A DNA stretch of 64,000 bases from Talinum fruticosum (taxonomy: Eukaryota; Streptophyta; Magnoliopsida; Caryophyllales; Talinaceae): positions 8,441,501 through 8,505,500 of the forward strand of contig JAITYX010000004.1 of the NCBI GenBank assembly GCA_021018815.1, given 5' to 3'. Position 1 is the stretch's first letter; each line of letters opens with the position of its first letter. Below the pieces are notes generated by a model, which did not search any database, was not told the origin of the DNA, and saw only the letters and a list, made by a program, of their open reading frames with translations. A program made the translations under genes and the position numbers. Below are positions 1-12,900 of the stretch, one piece after another.

Positions 1-150
1 TTCCTTCTGTTTGTAAAAGACAAAAGGTATGTTATTTTCAATACACGAAATATATGTATAATTTTTTCATGGTTAGTTCTATTTTTATTCTTTAGTATAG
101 TATTTAAAACTCAAATCATTATCCCAGTAAATATTTAGTTTGTGCCTCAA
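1..150 (+). repeat. Truncated copy of the inverted-repeat arm sequence
   Basis: The first 150 bases align closely, in direct orientation, with 41031-41162 and, reversed, with 50055-50190. These are the inner parts of the two arms of the large inverted repeat at 40672-50545. Similarity stops just after the shared ATCCCAGTAAA. The window edge cuts the other side, so the full extent is unknown. No coding function is supported. Confidence 0.8.
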
Positions 151-309
151 ATCATTAGTAGTGTATGAATTTTTATTAGCAGTGCCTCAAATTATTTGGT
201 TGATTTATAGTGTATGATTGTAGGCATTAGTAGTGAAATGATAACTCAAATCATTAAACCAAAAAAAAAAAAAAAAGAGTAGAACGAAGTCACAACCCAA
301 TAACCCCCA
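151..309. other. AT-rich spacer, no gene seen
   Basis: Low-complexity sequence with two imperfect copies of a phrase beginning GCCTCAAAT and an A run near 260-276. It separates the arm repeat from block A. No feature is supported. Confidence 0.5.
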
Positions 310-771
310 AAAAAAGATCAAATCCTATCTTAATCTCTTGTATTTGTGCTTACTCAAATTATTCTTGTACCAAAGTGTCTAAGAGTTAGATACTTTGTGA
401 GTTGTAGTAAAGAGTCTTGGGTAAGACTACTTTGTGAGTTGTAATTGAGAGAAGTGTGAGCGGTGGGCCTTAAGAGTAAGTGTACTCAAAAGGTTAGTTA
501 GAAAGTTAAGTGAAGAACTTGTGTGACAGCTTAAAGTAATAAGAAAAGTAGAAGATAATCCTAAGGGAGGAAACCTTAGGCGGTCGAGTAACCCATATAT
601 TTGGATTTGGGCCAAGATCGTGAACAAACAAACTTGCATTGTCTTATTTACTTTTCTATTTGTTTACTTTTCATATATTTGACCTCTAGACTCTCGATCA
701 GTCGACGCCTCAAAATTTTAAAATAACCTATCACCCCCTCTAGGGTATATCTGACCCTTTGGAACTTTTCA
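310..771 (+). repeat. 3' portion of a Copia-type LTR
   Basis: This segment matches 50756-51220 directly and, in reverse orientation, 33939-34400 and 58105-58560. In the reversed copies the same sequence ends in TTTTCA and is followed by a tRNA-iMet-like primer binding site, so it is the 3' end of an LTR ending in CA at 771. The C-rich stretch near 732-741 just before the end is typical of SIRE/Maximus-type Copia LTRs. No primer binding site follows here, so this is a 3' or solo remnant. The 5' part of the LTR is missing. Confidence 0.6.
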
Positions 772-2423
772 CATTTCAAGCAAGAAATCACAATGCACGA
801 CCCGATTCTCATCATCTATTTGATTGCATGGATTTCGACGGAATTTGGGCAACTAAACGAGAGCTCTGGTGGTCAGAATGAAGGCTTAGCTTGCTCTCCT
901 TCGAGCTTAATTGTGTCATCCCACCAGCAAATGGAACCACTTTCAATTGTTAGGATTCTGATGTGCTCTTGGAAGGAAGGAGCTAAAGTGGTTGTTGGGG
1001 TTTGGTTTAAGGCTTGAAATGTCCCTCGGAAAGGTCGTCGGTGTCCGGCTACTACCGCGTGATGTGGTGACATTTTTGTTTGTTTAGTAAGATTTTTTTG
1101 AACTTTTGGTTTTAACTTTTTCTTCATTTTACTAAGATTATTTCTATGTATTAGTTGTAATTAAAAATTCACATATATGAAGGGCATTTTGGTTATTTTG
1201 GGAATTGGTAATAATCTAACACAATGGTGAAGGAGGATAAAAAATATTTCATAAACCTCAAGAGTAGAAAAACATTTATCGAAACCTCGAGGGAGGTAAA
1301 TAAAAAATTTTAATTCTTAAATTAAAGATCCCTAAAATAGTTGACACAAAATAGGTTGACTCCTCATCCTCCAAGGCAAAGAAGCACAACCCAAACAAAT
1401 TGGTATTATTTATGACTTTTGCCAGTATTTATTAAAATAAAAATAAATAAATTGGCAATGTATCGTGACACAAACAAATACATATTGAATGCCACCTACT
1501 ACTTAACATATGAAAAATTATATTCTAAGAGTAAATTATTTTTGTCAATTCATATTACCCATCTGCTGATTATCAAATTTGAAATTTCACCACTTGTTAT
1601 ACAAACAAATAAATAACTCTTCACCAAAAAAACTCTACACATCAAATGATTTTTTTAAAAAAACAAATAAATAACTAGCTGGTGATCTTTTTCCTGTTTT
1701 TTGGTAGGATTATTTTTTTGGGGGGTGGGGGCGGAAGGGGTGATCTTTAAAATAACTGAGAATTGTCCGGCATTGTTCTTTTCTTTATTAACTGACCCTT
1801 TTAGGGTATGCCCCTTTGATTGGAATTCTAAAGTTTCAAACGCTTTTTTATTTTTTTCTGACTCTTTGCTATTTTACTAATTATAAAATTATATGATGTG
1901 AAAATTATTTAATTTTTGAACTAATATTTCAACATTAATTCATAGTTGTGTATATGCTAATAACGAGATTTTCCATTTTAATTTTTTAATAACAACCTTT
2001 TTGTATTGATCATACTTCTAAATTAAAAATTAAGAAAAATAAGAAAACAACTAAAGATTAAAAAATTCTAAAAAATTTAGATGTACCTTATTTTATCTTT
2101 TAAATTTTGACAGTCTTATATTTTTAATTTGTTCTTTTCTTTTACATTTTATCATTTTTATGAATATTTTTTTAATGTAGAATATTAATATTTGAAGAAG
2201 AAAATATTATATATCATTTTTATTACGATATGATTTGATTAAAAATTCAAATAAGAGTCTAAAAACTTACCACCCTTACATAAATAATTAAAAAAATACT
2301 AAACATGAACCGTACGCGTGATAATGCACTTTATAGAAAAATTCTAATTAATTATATGATTTAATTTTTTTAGGAATTAATTAAAAGTCTGAAAAATCTT
2401 AAAAAATCGACAAACCAAAACAT
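772..2423. other. Non-coding block A sequence
   Basis: About 1.65 kb with no credible gene. It is matched by 51221-52886. Short ORFs at 793-1127 differ between the two copies by stops and frameshifts, which argues against coding. A segment near 1676-1790 recurs at about 52160-52250 and, reversed, at 48560-48660, so a small dispersed repeat lies inside. Confidence 0.6.
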
Positions 2424-2439
2424 GAAAAAGAAAATATAT
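2424..2439 (+). repeat. Left target-site duplication of LINE-1
   Basis: GAAAAAGAAAATATAT, identical to 6336-6351 and present once in the paralogous empty site at 52887-52902. Confidence 0.93.
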
Positions 2440-5400
2440 TGCAGAACATAGTATTGAGCACCAAGAAAATGGGTGTAGGGAAATAGCAACACAACGGTGG
2501 ATAGCAAAGGAACCTCGGAGTCATATTACGTAACATAGTATTGAGCAAGGTACCCCAATCTTTAGAAAACAAAATATTGAGCAAGGTGCCCCAATCTTGG
2601 AGATTACGCTCGCGGATACCACCCAAGTGATGGAGATGTTACCTGAAACCGAGGTTGCAGAGCAAGAGCACACCGAGCATACCGTAAGTCGGATTTCTTC
2701 CGGTCGAAAATCTCCGGTTAGGAAGGAGCATCAAGATGTTCCCTTTTCCAACAGATTTAGCTCCCTAAACCAGAGGAAGGCACAAAACTTTGGGTCAGAT
2801 TTACTCAGTAGGCGTAGTCCAGCTTTGAGCAAGAATGATAAAGCACGGAGTAGGGGAGATCGTCTCCTAAGCCTACTACATGATAATCAACTCGCTGGAA
2901 CGTAAGAGGTCTAAATGACCTCACTAAGCGGAGCGCAATAAGGTCGGCTATTACCAAGAATAACCCCGCTTTATTTTGTTTAGTTGAGACTCATGTAAAG
3001 GAGCCCAATGCTTGCTAAGATCGCGCAAAAGCTTTTCCCAAAATATCATTTTGTGGATAATTATATCTCTCACCATAATGGAAGAATTTGGGTGTTTTGG
3101 CTTCCGGTACTAAGCGTGACTATTCTTCTAAAGAGTAGTCAACTTATCCACGCTTTTATTCAAGATACTCGCAAGTTGTTTTATTGGCTACATTACGTTT
3201 GTATATGGGTTTAATTCCGGCAACCTAAGACAACAAGCGTGGGGCGATATTGACATGTTGGCTACACAAATCAATGGTCCTTGGTCTGCTGTTTGGAGAC
3301 TTTAACGTTGTGTTGCGACAAGATGAAAGACTTTCCAAAGTCTTGGCTGATCAATCTGAAATTGATGATTTCTTTAATTGTTGCGCCGAAATAATCTATG
3401 TGATATCCCAGCTACCGGTCAATTTTTCACTTGGTCAAACAAACAAGTTGGTGACAAACGGGTTTGGTCCAAACTAGATCGAGCCTTATTCAACCAGTTA
3501 GCTAGCTGCTGCCCATGGAATATTAGTGTGGATTTCGAGATGTTCCGGTGTCTCCGATCATGCTCTTATTTGGGTTGAAATCAAAGATCATTTTCGGGGT
3601 ATTAATAGGCCATTCAAGTATCTCAATGTTTGGGGTAGCCACTCTCAATTTGATTTTCTTGTAAATGAGTGCTCGGACTTCTAAGGTTCAAGGGTGCCTC
3701 ATGTTCCGGTGGTAACCAAACCGAAACGACTCAAAGGATGCCCGAAGCAATTGCATTTATCTCATTTTAAGGGGATAAGCAATAATGTGGAGACCTTATA
3801 TGCAAAACTTGTTCAGGTTCCGTAAACTCTACATCATCAACCTCTATCTATAGAGTTGCATTGTCCGGAGGCAAACACCATTGCGGAATATGAGAAGTTT
3901 GTCAAACTTGAGGAGAGCATACTCGGGCAAAGAGCAAAAGCCAAATTCCTTTCACAAAGTGATGGAAATAATAAATATTTCCATGCCATTATCTCACAAA
4001 AAGAAGAGGTAATTTTATTCATAGAGTTATTGATAGCCAAAATAGGGAGCGAGTCTTCTCGGAGGGGATCGCTGAAGCCTTCCTCACTTGGTTCAAATAT
4101 CTAATGGGCACAGCTCCTGCACTCACACAACCTAACTTGCAGTGGATTAAAAATGGACGCCTGCTGTCCTCCGAACATCAATCCAAGCTTCTAGCCCCAT
4201 TTACAACCGAGGAGATCAAGCATGTTTTCTTTCAAATGGATGATTCTAAGGCTCCTGGACTGGATGGGTATTCTGTGGGTTTCTTCCAGCGATCTTGGCA
4301 GATTGTTGGGCAAGATGTTTGCACGACTATTTTACAGCTTCTTTCAAAATGGCAAACTGTTGAAACAGGACCAATAGCACACTCATCACTTTGGTTCCTA
4401 AAACCCCAAATGCTTCTTGGGTAAGTGATTACAGACCTATCTCACTTTGCAATGTGCTTTTCAAGGCTATTTCCAAAGTCTTGGAAAATAGACTCCTACT
4501 GGTACTACCCGACATTATCTATATTAGTCAAAGTGCTTTTGTCAAAGGGAGAGCTATTACTGATAACATGTTACTTGCACATTACCTGGTGAAACATTAT
4601 GAAAGGAAACATATCTCCCCTAGGGCTATGATCAAAATTGATGTTAGGAAAGCCTATGACACTCGTTGATTGGGGGTTTCTTCAGGAAACCATGTTGGGT
4701 TTTGGTTTCCCTCTTGAGTTTGTTTCCTTGGTTATGACTTGTGTAACCACTGCATGCTATTCTCGTGAACATCAATGGTGAACCAAAAGGGTTTTTCCCT
4801 GGTGCTCGTGGTTTGAGACAAGGTGACCCTTTGTCTCCATACCTATTTGTATTATGCATGGAAGTCCTATCAAGAGGACTCAATATAGCCTCTCGAGAAC
4901 ATAACTTTCATTACGCCCACGGTGTTCTAGAATTCATTTAGTCCATCTTGCTTTTGCGGATGATATTCTCTTGTTCTCAAAGGGGATATGGAGTCTATAA
5001 CAGTCCTCCACACCTACTTCGATAAATTTTCCCAAATGTCGGTTTGTTTCCAAATGCTCGAAAAGTCCGACATTTATTTTGGCGGCGTATCCAAAGCGGA
5101 CCAACAACTTATACTTCACCACATAGGGTTCTCCTTGGGCAATTTCCCCTTCGGATACCTTGGCCTGCCTCTTTCTACAAAGAAATTATCCCATACCATG
5201 TGCCAACCTCTAATCGACAAGCTTAAGCAGAAAATTTCTTCTTGGGTCGCGAGACAACTGTCTTATGCAGGAGGAAATTATTGATAAATGCTGGTTTTGC
5301 TGGAATTATCGGCTTCGGTCACAAGTATTTCTATTACCCAAGCATACCATTCATGTACTCGGAGACCTTATGCGGTAATTTTCCGTGGAATGGTTTCACC

Positions 5401-6335
5401 GAGAGTAAGAAGATGCACATGGTGGCATGGAGTAAAATCTGCCAACCCTTCCAGTCCGGCGGCTTGAATTTCAAGGAGTTATTAGCTTGGAACAAAGCTT
5501 TATGTACCAAGTGGATTTGGAAGATACTGAATGCGACAACAATATACACTTGTGTGGGTGAAGGCATATATGTTCGGAGGTAAAAATTTCTTTGATTCTC
5601 AACCTTCGTAGGGGATGCTTGGGGTTGGAAAAAATGATCCAGATCGGAGATGATTTGTGCAACTCTGTTGGGCGATGAGTGAAGAAGTAGTGCGTCTGGT
5701 TGGGGGAAAGAGAAAACAAACCGAGATACTCGGTTCATAAAGGCTATGCTTTGTTTTGCAAACCCACGAGCACCGTTAATTGGTGGAGAACAGTTTGGAA
5801 AAGCTTTGCTTGGGACAGACATCGAGTACATTCTTTGGCTTGCTTGGCAAAACAGACTAGCAACCTCGGAGTTACTTATATGCGAGAGGGATCCAAGTGG
5901 CAAACAGTTGCTCGCTTTGCTCACAAGTTGAGGCAGGATAACCGTGAACATATATTCTTCTCCTGTCCATTTTCAAATTGTGTATGATCCACGCTCCTAC
6001 GTTGGGCAAAGTGCGAACCTAGAGTGTGGAATTTCAGTCAAGAGAAGGTATGGTTCATCAAATACTGGAAGGGGGTTATGTGAAATGCAAATGGTTGAGA
6101 GCTTTGCTAGCTGCAACAGATATACGAACTTTGGCGAGAAAGAAACTTGAGAATATTTCAAGGTAAAATTCAAGATGCAGAGATATTGATTCGACACATC
6201 CAATATATTACCCGTATTAGAGCTAATCCTTTTGTAGTAGATTGGAGTGATTTGATACACCGAGTGATGTAAATAGTATGAACTCGAACTATTACAGCTT
6301 TGTGAATATATATAACTTTATCTTTTCTCAAAAAA
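2440..6335 (+). mobile_element. 5'-truncated L1-type LINE (LINE-1 of window)
   Basis: A non-LTR retrotransposon of 3,896 bp. Both sides carry the same 16 bp, GAAAAAGAAAATATAT (2424-2439 and 6336-6351). The A' copy holds this sequence once, at 52887-52902, as an intact empty site. The element has a short A tail at its 3' end and begins in the last part of ORF1, as expected for 5' truncation during target-primed reverse transcription. Repeated phrases near the 5' end (2445-2460, 2532-2562, 2571-2598) suggest a messy 5' junction. The insertion is younger than the A/A' duplication, yet its ORF2 is already broken. Confidence 0.93.
2597..6150 (+). pseudogene. LINE-1 ORF2 (endonuclease-reverse transcriptase), broken
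   Basis: Decayed ORF2 of a plant L1. In order: a short charged segment with the end of ORF1 or the ORF2 leader (2597-2905); an apurinic-type endonuclease with NVRGLN near 2905, GDFNVV near 3296, FTWSN near 3425 and a DHALIW remnant near 3560; reverse transcriptase with SDYRPISLCN near 4423, QSAFVKGR near 4530, KIDVRKAYD near 4635, [13 protein letters not shown] near 4810 and the catalytic FADD near 4955; then a C-terminal zinc-binding (zf-RVT) region near 5900-5980 with CSLC and HIFFSCPF. The pieces lie in different frames with several stops, so no protein can be made. No RNase H domain is seen. Confidence 0.9.
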
Positions 6336-6351
6336 GAAAAAGAAAATATAT
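6336..6351 (+). repeat. Right target-site duplication of LINE-1
   Basis: Second copy of the 16-bp duplication. It directly follows the short A tail at 6330-6335. Downstream sequence resumes collinearity with A'. Confidence 0.93.
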
Positions 6352-7660
6352 CATTGATCGTGGGAAACACCTTATTATGACTAATACAGTATTTTTCAAA
6401 GACTAGCAAGTGCATACTTTGTGTGTAGAAAATATAATAAATACTCTATACATGAAAATGAATCAAATCTGGAATCCAAATATCCGATTGAATGTGACAC
6501 CTTGACAACATTAATTTGACGAACTTCTCTAAAATAAATATACGTGTTTGAGTCAGTACAATAAACAAACACATGTAAATCGTCTTCTTGTAATATCACG
6601 ACAAAAGTGTCATATATTAAGTCGAATTATTTTTACAAAAGTATCACATATTAAGTCAAATTATTTTATAAAATTTCAATAATAAAATTGCTTTGAATAA
6701 ATTATTTTGGGAGAAAATATCATGATTCATTATCATCATATTAAAGAATGATTTAAATTTCTTACACATCACGTCAATCGGTCTTATGATAATATAACGA
6801 GAAACAACATCATTTAAAAATATACAAATTTCACTCTATCTTGCTTTAAGAAGTGTTCCTAAGTTGTAAAAGTTGTAACGAGTTGTAATAAGTCGTAAAA
6901 ATTGTAAGGAATTGTAAGATAATTGTAAAATGTTATAAAAAATTACAAATTATAAGCTTAATATGGTACTCTCAGTGTGTCTTAAAGGGATCGAACTTAT
7001 TGGTTATAAATCAACAAAAGATGTAGCTTCCTTTATGGGAGCCAATTTAAAGAACTCTATTGTTAGGCACGCTCGCCGTGGAGTCGTCTTGGAATGAGTG
7101 ACTTCTTGGGAAGTTTCCCAAGTATCATGTGAGTGAGGACTTCTCGGGTTGTAAGTGAGTGAAAATAAAGTACATTGAAAGAAGATTTTTGTTGATTTGT
7201 GGGGCCAATCATAAAAGCCCTAATCCTAACAAATACTCGCAATCCAAGGGAGGGTTCGAGACCTTATAAATCGTATGAAAGCCAATTCGCGACCATGAGC
7301 TGCATTAGTAGCTTGAAGAGCCCCGGGTAGTCACCTAACAAGGCAAAGACAATTGTTTGTACCGTAGGTCATGAGGACGTGTAAGTCGGCTTGATCTAGT
7401 CTTCAAGTGGGGATGAATGCAACACCATAAATGTAATTAAATTTATTACAATCAAAAGGTGCACATTTTTCTTTTTTAGGGAGCGTACTTTGAAGAAGTC
7501 CACAATTAAGTATACTTATTGTGGAGTAGTTTTGGGAAAGGTAACCTTCCGAAAAATTTCTTAAGTATCGTATGAATGACAAAGTAGTTTTGGTATATAC
7601 TTTACTAAAATCTAATGCTTATGATTGTGGTATGATTTGTTACATTCTCCAACCTTGGGT
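6352..7660. other. Non-coding block A sequence
   Basis: Over 1.3 kb with no credible gene, collinear with 52903-54305. It includes a short cluster of GTTGTAA/ATTGTAA repeats at 6865-6925. Nothing else is seen. Confidence 0.6.
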
Positions 7661-7770
7661 GTAGAATGTTGGTGATCAATCCTTCTTTTTCCTTACAACA
7701 TTCAAATGACATTAATCCTACTTCTCAAGTCTTAAAAAAGACTAGACATCAACCGGCGAGAAGATCGAAG

Positions 7771-9692
7771 ATGGAGGAGGACCTCCCCATCCTTTTGCTC
7801 CCGGAATCCTCAATTCAGCCCTTCTTCACCATTTTCTACTTCCTCCGCCCCCTTTACTTCCCTTCCCTGCCCTTCAAAGAAGCTTTCATTCAAGGATGTT
7901 CTTCAAGGTCAAGCCTCTTGGAGCCCGAAAGTTCATGAGCTTTGTCAGGAGATGTCCTTTGAAGTTGGAGAGTTAGAAGAAGGCAATGATCTAATAACCC
8001 TATACAAGGTCAAATTCTCTTCCAACCAACTGCAACTCCTCCATGCTCCTTGGGCTAAGATGCTAATGGGTGAGGTCTTGGGAGCTGCAGTTAGGTATGA
8101 TGTTATGGTTAACAAAATCAAAAGAATATGGAAAGTTGACAGTTCCATTGAAACCGATCTTGAAAGAGTTCTTATGGAGAGGCGTTGGTTCTTATTTGGT
8201 CACTACCTCATGCTTGCTAAATGGCAACTAAATTTTAGGCCGTCTTCTAATCCTTTCTCTTCTATGGTTGTCCGGGTTAGGTTTCCTGAACTGCCTGTAG
8301 AATACTTCAATAAGCTTGCACTTTCGACATTGCTAAAATCATAGGTAAGCCTATCTGGATTATGCTACGGGTGCGGTGGGTAGAGGTCGTTATGCTCATG
8401 TCTCGTATTGAGATATCCTTCACCAAACCTCTGGTTTCAAGTATATGGATACAAAATGCTTGGCAAATTGTAGTTTATGAGAATCTGGACTTGCTATGCT
8501 TTAGTTGTGGCATGGTTGGTCACCTCAAAGAAAAATGTCCTTTTAATGATGCCTCAAGCTTTGCCATTGAGGTAACTTGTACTCGAAAAGGAAAACGACA
8601 AAAATGAGCAAGACACACATCTTCACTCCATCCTAGGAGGTAGGCAGGCCATGAAACCTAACGTAATAAGACAAAACAAAATGATATGAGGACTAATGAT
8701 AAGGGTGGGACTCCCGAAGGGAATGTTCGGACCAATGGTTGGACTCGTTGTGACCAATAGAAAGTCCAAAAATAAGAGGAATGGTTAAACTACCTTATTT
8801 AACCGTTCGGCCCAATCTGTGAAGAGAATAGAGGAGCCCATAAGGAGGTTATAGGCCCGAATAGAAGCTTAGGAAAGAGCAAAGACCTGGCCCATTTTAA
8901 CCCCCAGCTGCTTTCGTCGGTAGTCCACACAACTTGCATGCTGAATCATCATGCTTTGATTATCTACCCGATCAAGGAATAATTAAATCAAAGCATTCAT
9001 CCCCTCACACGATTACAGACTCAAGCATAGGAAAGATTTGGTTATCAATGGTAATATGAAATTAGCGGTGAACCATGTAGACATGAACAATGAGGCAATG
9101 AGTAAGGAGGAAAGAGGATTTAAAGAGCCATTACTTCATGTATTAAATAGAGAAACTGTTTCCCTCCCGCCATCTTCACTCGACTTAACTCATCCCTCAC
9201 CTACTCGATCTTTCATCTCCAATCATTAATTCCCTGCACCACTCTCTTCCCAATGAGGCCCTCAAAACTCACCCCCATCAGGCCTCGGATTCTTAATCTC
9301 ACCAATCACCAGAGACCTCCCCACCACAACCAAGCCTACCTTCTTTAGCACCGATGCCCAACGAAGCTCTCTTTCCCCAACCTCCTCCACTGGAATCGAC
9401 TCGGTTCCAAGCACCCTCGGACCCCACTCAAGCATCTTTTTCCAACCTTTTCAATGTCGGGGTTGTGGGCAATCTTGAGATTCCACCCTTCCTCGGAAAA
9501 CTTCAAGATTCGGGAGGAAGCGGAAAACTTCCTCTTGAGAGCCATGCAAAACCAACCTCTTCCGAGAGGGAACTTTTGGGAAACTCACCTCAGTATCCCG
9601 CCACCTTTACTCCTCACCTTTTGAGAATCCCGGCCAGATTGTTTGGAAGAACAGGGATAGAGGTCTCGCATGTCTCGACCTGCACCAGCTAA
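7771..9692 (+). pseudogene. LINE-2 ORF1 (DUF4283 / zinc-knuckle protein), broken
   Basis: The ATG at 7771 opens a gag-like ORF1. A DUF4283-type segment lies at 7952-8344, with the characteristic run around RRWFLFGHYLMLAKW and VVRVRFPELPVEYFNK. A CCHC zinc knuckle follows near 8500-8540 (CFSCGMVGHLKEKCP). After it comes a Ser/Pro-rich tail to about 9692. Frameshifts near 7940 and 8345-8370 and in-frame stops break the frame. In the family, ORF1 coats the LINE RNA and is needed for retrotransposition. The paralogue at 54411-55183 keeps bases missing here (an intact DYTMGTVGRGRYAHVRIE frame). Confidence 0.8.
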
Positions 9693-9949
9693 TGATGGCC
9701 TTTAGTCCTTTGGAAAGGTTTTAAAATCTAAAAATCTCAAGAAAGTTCACTTTCAACCATTCCTTTGTACTGCGAGTCAAAATAACTTTCACCCCTCGGT
9801 GCTTTGACCATATATACAAACTGAATCTTTCCAATCCGGTTCAGGAGATCACCACGCCACCCCAGGACTCAACCATCTTCTACTAGTGGAAACGGAAATT
9901 CAGAAAACCAACCCATCACCCCCTCATGGATCCCCCGACCAACACTAAA

Positions 9950-12900
9950 ATTATGGTGTGGAATGTAAAAAGGACTAGTGTTAGAAATCTCTACATCTTT
10001 GTGATGGATCCGATGTACCAACACAATCCGGTCATCCTTATTTTGCTTTAGTGTCCTTCATTGGGTGAGTGTGTTTTGACGATCAATGCTAAATTTGGTT
10101 TCCAAGAATACCGTTATTTCCAACATTTTGGTAATAGGGGCGTTGTCGTGTTTTGGAAGTATCTCGGTCCTTGTGGTTGACTTTGTTAACCCATGTCCCG
10201 AATATTTTCATCGCCTCGCTAAGTTTGAAACTATCGAACCTGAAATTGTTCTTACAGCCATGCATTTCCCTAGTGCCAAAAGTGCTAGGAATGACTTCGG
10301 GACAGCACTGCTACCGACCCCCTCCTCTCGATATTCCCGGAATTGGGGTAGGTGATCTTAATACAGCTCACTAACCAAAAAGAGAAGATTGGAGGTAAGC
10401 AATTTCATCGTTCTCAGGCTAACTCCTTTCTTAATTGGATGGACTCTTGGTCCCTTCTCGACATTGGCTTTATAGGACCTGATTTTACTTGGAATAATGG
10501 TCGTACATGTCCTCGGAACATCCAAGAACGTCTGGATCGTGCTCTTCTGAACCCTACTTGGATTCGGATGTATCTTGAGACTAAGGTAACCCATCTTCCT
10601 CGTGTTGCCTCCGATCACTCGCTCTATCCTGGTGGAAACTAACCCTTCCATTACTAGGAATAGGCACTCTTTCCGTACTCTTATTGTTTGGCACTACCAC
10701 CCACAGCTCGACAGTTTTTTCAGTCCACCAGGAACCCTAATAAGAACTTTCTTGAAAATGTAGAGTGTTTTAAAAAAGAGCTCCCTTCTAGCACCGAACA
10801 GTCTTTGGTAATTTAAGATTTAATTCGAACAGAACTAGGGCTAGGTTGCAGGGGCACCCAAAAGGCCCTTACTCGCAGTCCTAATCCTTTCCTTTTTAAG
10901 CTTGAACATGACCTTATTGATCATTACTCTTTCCTTCTTAAAATGGAAAAAAGTGTCCGGGGTCAAAGGGCCAAGATATACAACCATCTTTATAAGGACT
11001 CGAACACTAAATATTTCCATATGTTGACTCGGGTTAGACAAAACAGGCAAAACATCTTGAAATTCAAAAATAATGATGGGGAATAGGTGTCGGGACTGGA
11101 TATTACCAACCTTCTCCATTCCCATTTTTGAGCCTTGTACAAATCTGTTAAAGTTCGGACAAATAGGTCTCTTTTAGATGCTGAGTATGCTCCTATTGAT
11201 ATCAATGATCAGCCCTCTTCGAATGAGGAAATTAAAAGTACTATGTTTCAACTTAATCCTACTAAGTCCCCCGGCCCCGATGGTATCCATGCTTTCTTCC
11301 TTAAGAAGTATTAGAATACTTGTGGTTCAAACACGACTCGTGCTTATTAGAGACTATTTCTCGGACCGGGAATATAGGAAACATGAATGATACTTTCATT
11401 TGCCTCATTCCGAAAAAACCCAATGTTGACAGGGTTGATGACCTCGGACCAATTAGTCTTTGCAACTCCGTCTACAAGGTTTTGTCCAAAATAATTGTCA
11501 ATTGTATCAAACCTTTACTTCCTGAGATTGTGAACCCCGCGCAGCCTAGTTTTGTTACGGGAAGGAAAATTATCGATAGCATTCTCCTTGTTAAGGAGCT
11601 TGCTTTCCACATCAATAAAGGTAATCCTCGGAAAAATATCATGCCCTCAAAGTTGAGCTTTCTAAAGCCTATGATATTCTTGAATGGGATTTCATTAAGG
11701 AGTCATTGCACTACTTTAAATTTCCCATTAAGATGATCAACATCATCATGGAATGTCTTACCTCTACACAATACCGTATATTGTGAAAGGGTAATCCTGG
11801 GAGCCGTCTCGAAACCTTCTCGAGGGATAAGACAGGGAGATCCGTTATCTCCCTATATTTTTGTCCTTTGCCTTAAGAGGCTGTCAAGATCAATAGAGGA
11901 CAGAGTTGCTCTTGGTCTTTTGAAACCAATCACCATTAAAGGCATGAGTTTTTCTCACACCTTTTATGCCGATGATGTGATATTATTTGGACAAACGAAC
12001 CTTGATTCTATTAAGGTTATGGTAGATACCTTGGAGTCATTTTGGTTGGAGTCTGGTCTTAGGATTGATAAAGAGAAGTCATGGGTCATTTTTCCTAAAA
12101 CCCTCTAACATAGACTTCGCAGAATACTTGCCATATCTATTCCCGATCCCGCTTGTACCTATTTTGGCAAATACCTAGGTGTCCCCTTCTCTCGTTGTCT
12201 TATCAAACATAACGATTTTGATGGTTTGTTGGATAATTTCAAAACCAAACTTACTCATTGGCAAACAAAATTTATCAACCTAGCAGGTAGAGTTACCCTT
12301 ATCAAGTCGGTCTTGTCCTCTTTGCCTGTCTACCATATGCAAACCTTCCTGTTGCCTAAAAGAAGCTGTGAATGAAATTCATAAAGGAATTAGGAAGTTC
12401 CTTTGGAATAAAACGGATTGCACTCATTACCTGCCTAGAGTCCCTTGGAACATTGTTACTAATAGTAAAGGAAAAGAGGGATTAGATATAAGAGATATTG
12501 AGGTTTAGAACAAATGCTTTCTTTCCAAGCACCTTTGGAGGGTCATTAATAATGAAGACACTCCTTGCATCGAGTTGTTCGAGCAGTAAATACCTTCAGG
12601 ATGGTAGATTGGAGTTTTGCTTACCAAAATTATCACACTCACCTATTTGGAGGAGTTTAGCCAAGTCAATAGATATGGTGCTGCAGAAGACCATTATTGC
12701 TATTGGCTTGGCAATGAGACCTCCTTTTGGTTTGATAAATGGATTCTCGAAGGCCCCCTTGCCGAGAAACCTAGTATCTCCATTCCTAAAAGTGCAGAAC
12801 ACCTTAGAGTCGAGTGCATTCGCTAGAGGAAGTCAATGAAATACCCATAAGCTAAATAGATGGCTTCCTAAGCTACTTGTTCATAGAATCTTTTCCCTCC

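Larger units (their letters stand above)
310..8535. repeat. Block A, left copy of a direct segmental duplication
   Basis: Apart from the LINE at 2440-6335, this block is collinear with 50756-55183 at high identity by eye (mid-90s percent or more). It holds a partial LTR, AT-rich sequence without genes (772-2439 and 6352-7660) and the first part of LINE ORF1. Collinearity ends inside the ORF1 zinc knuckle, where the second copy runs into a different LTR fragment. A' has its own extra segment of about 95 bp near 53088-53186. Confidence 0.85.

Noticed and set aside
5334..5951. 205-codon minus-strand ORF
   Set aside because: It is the antisense of LINE-1 ORF2, whose sense strand shows family motifs.
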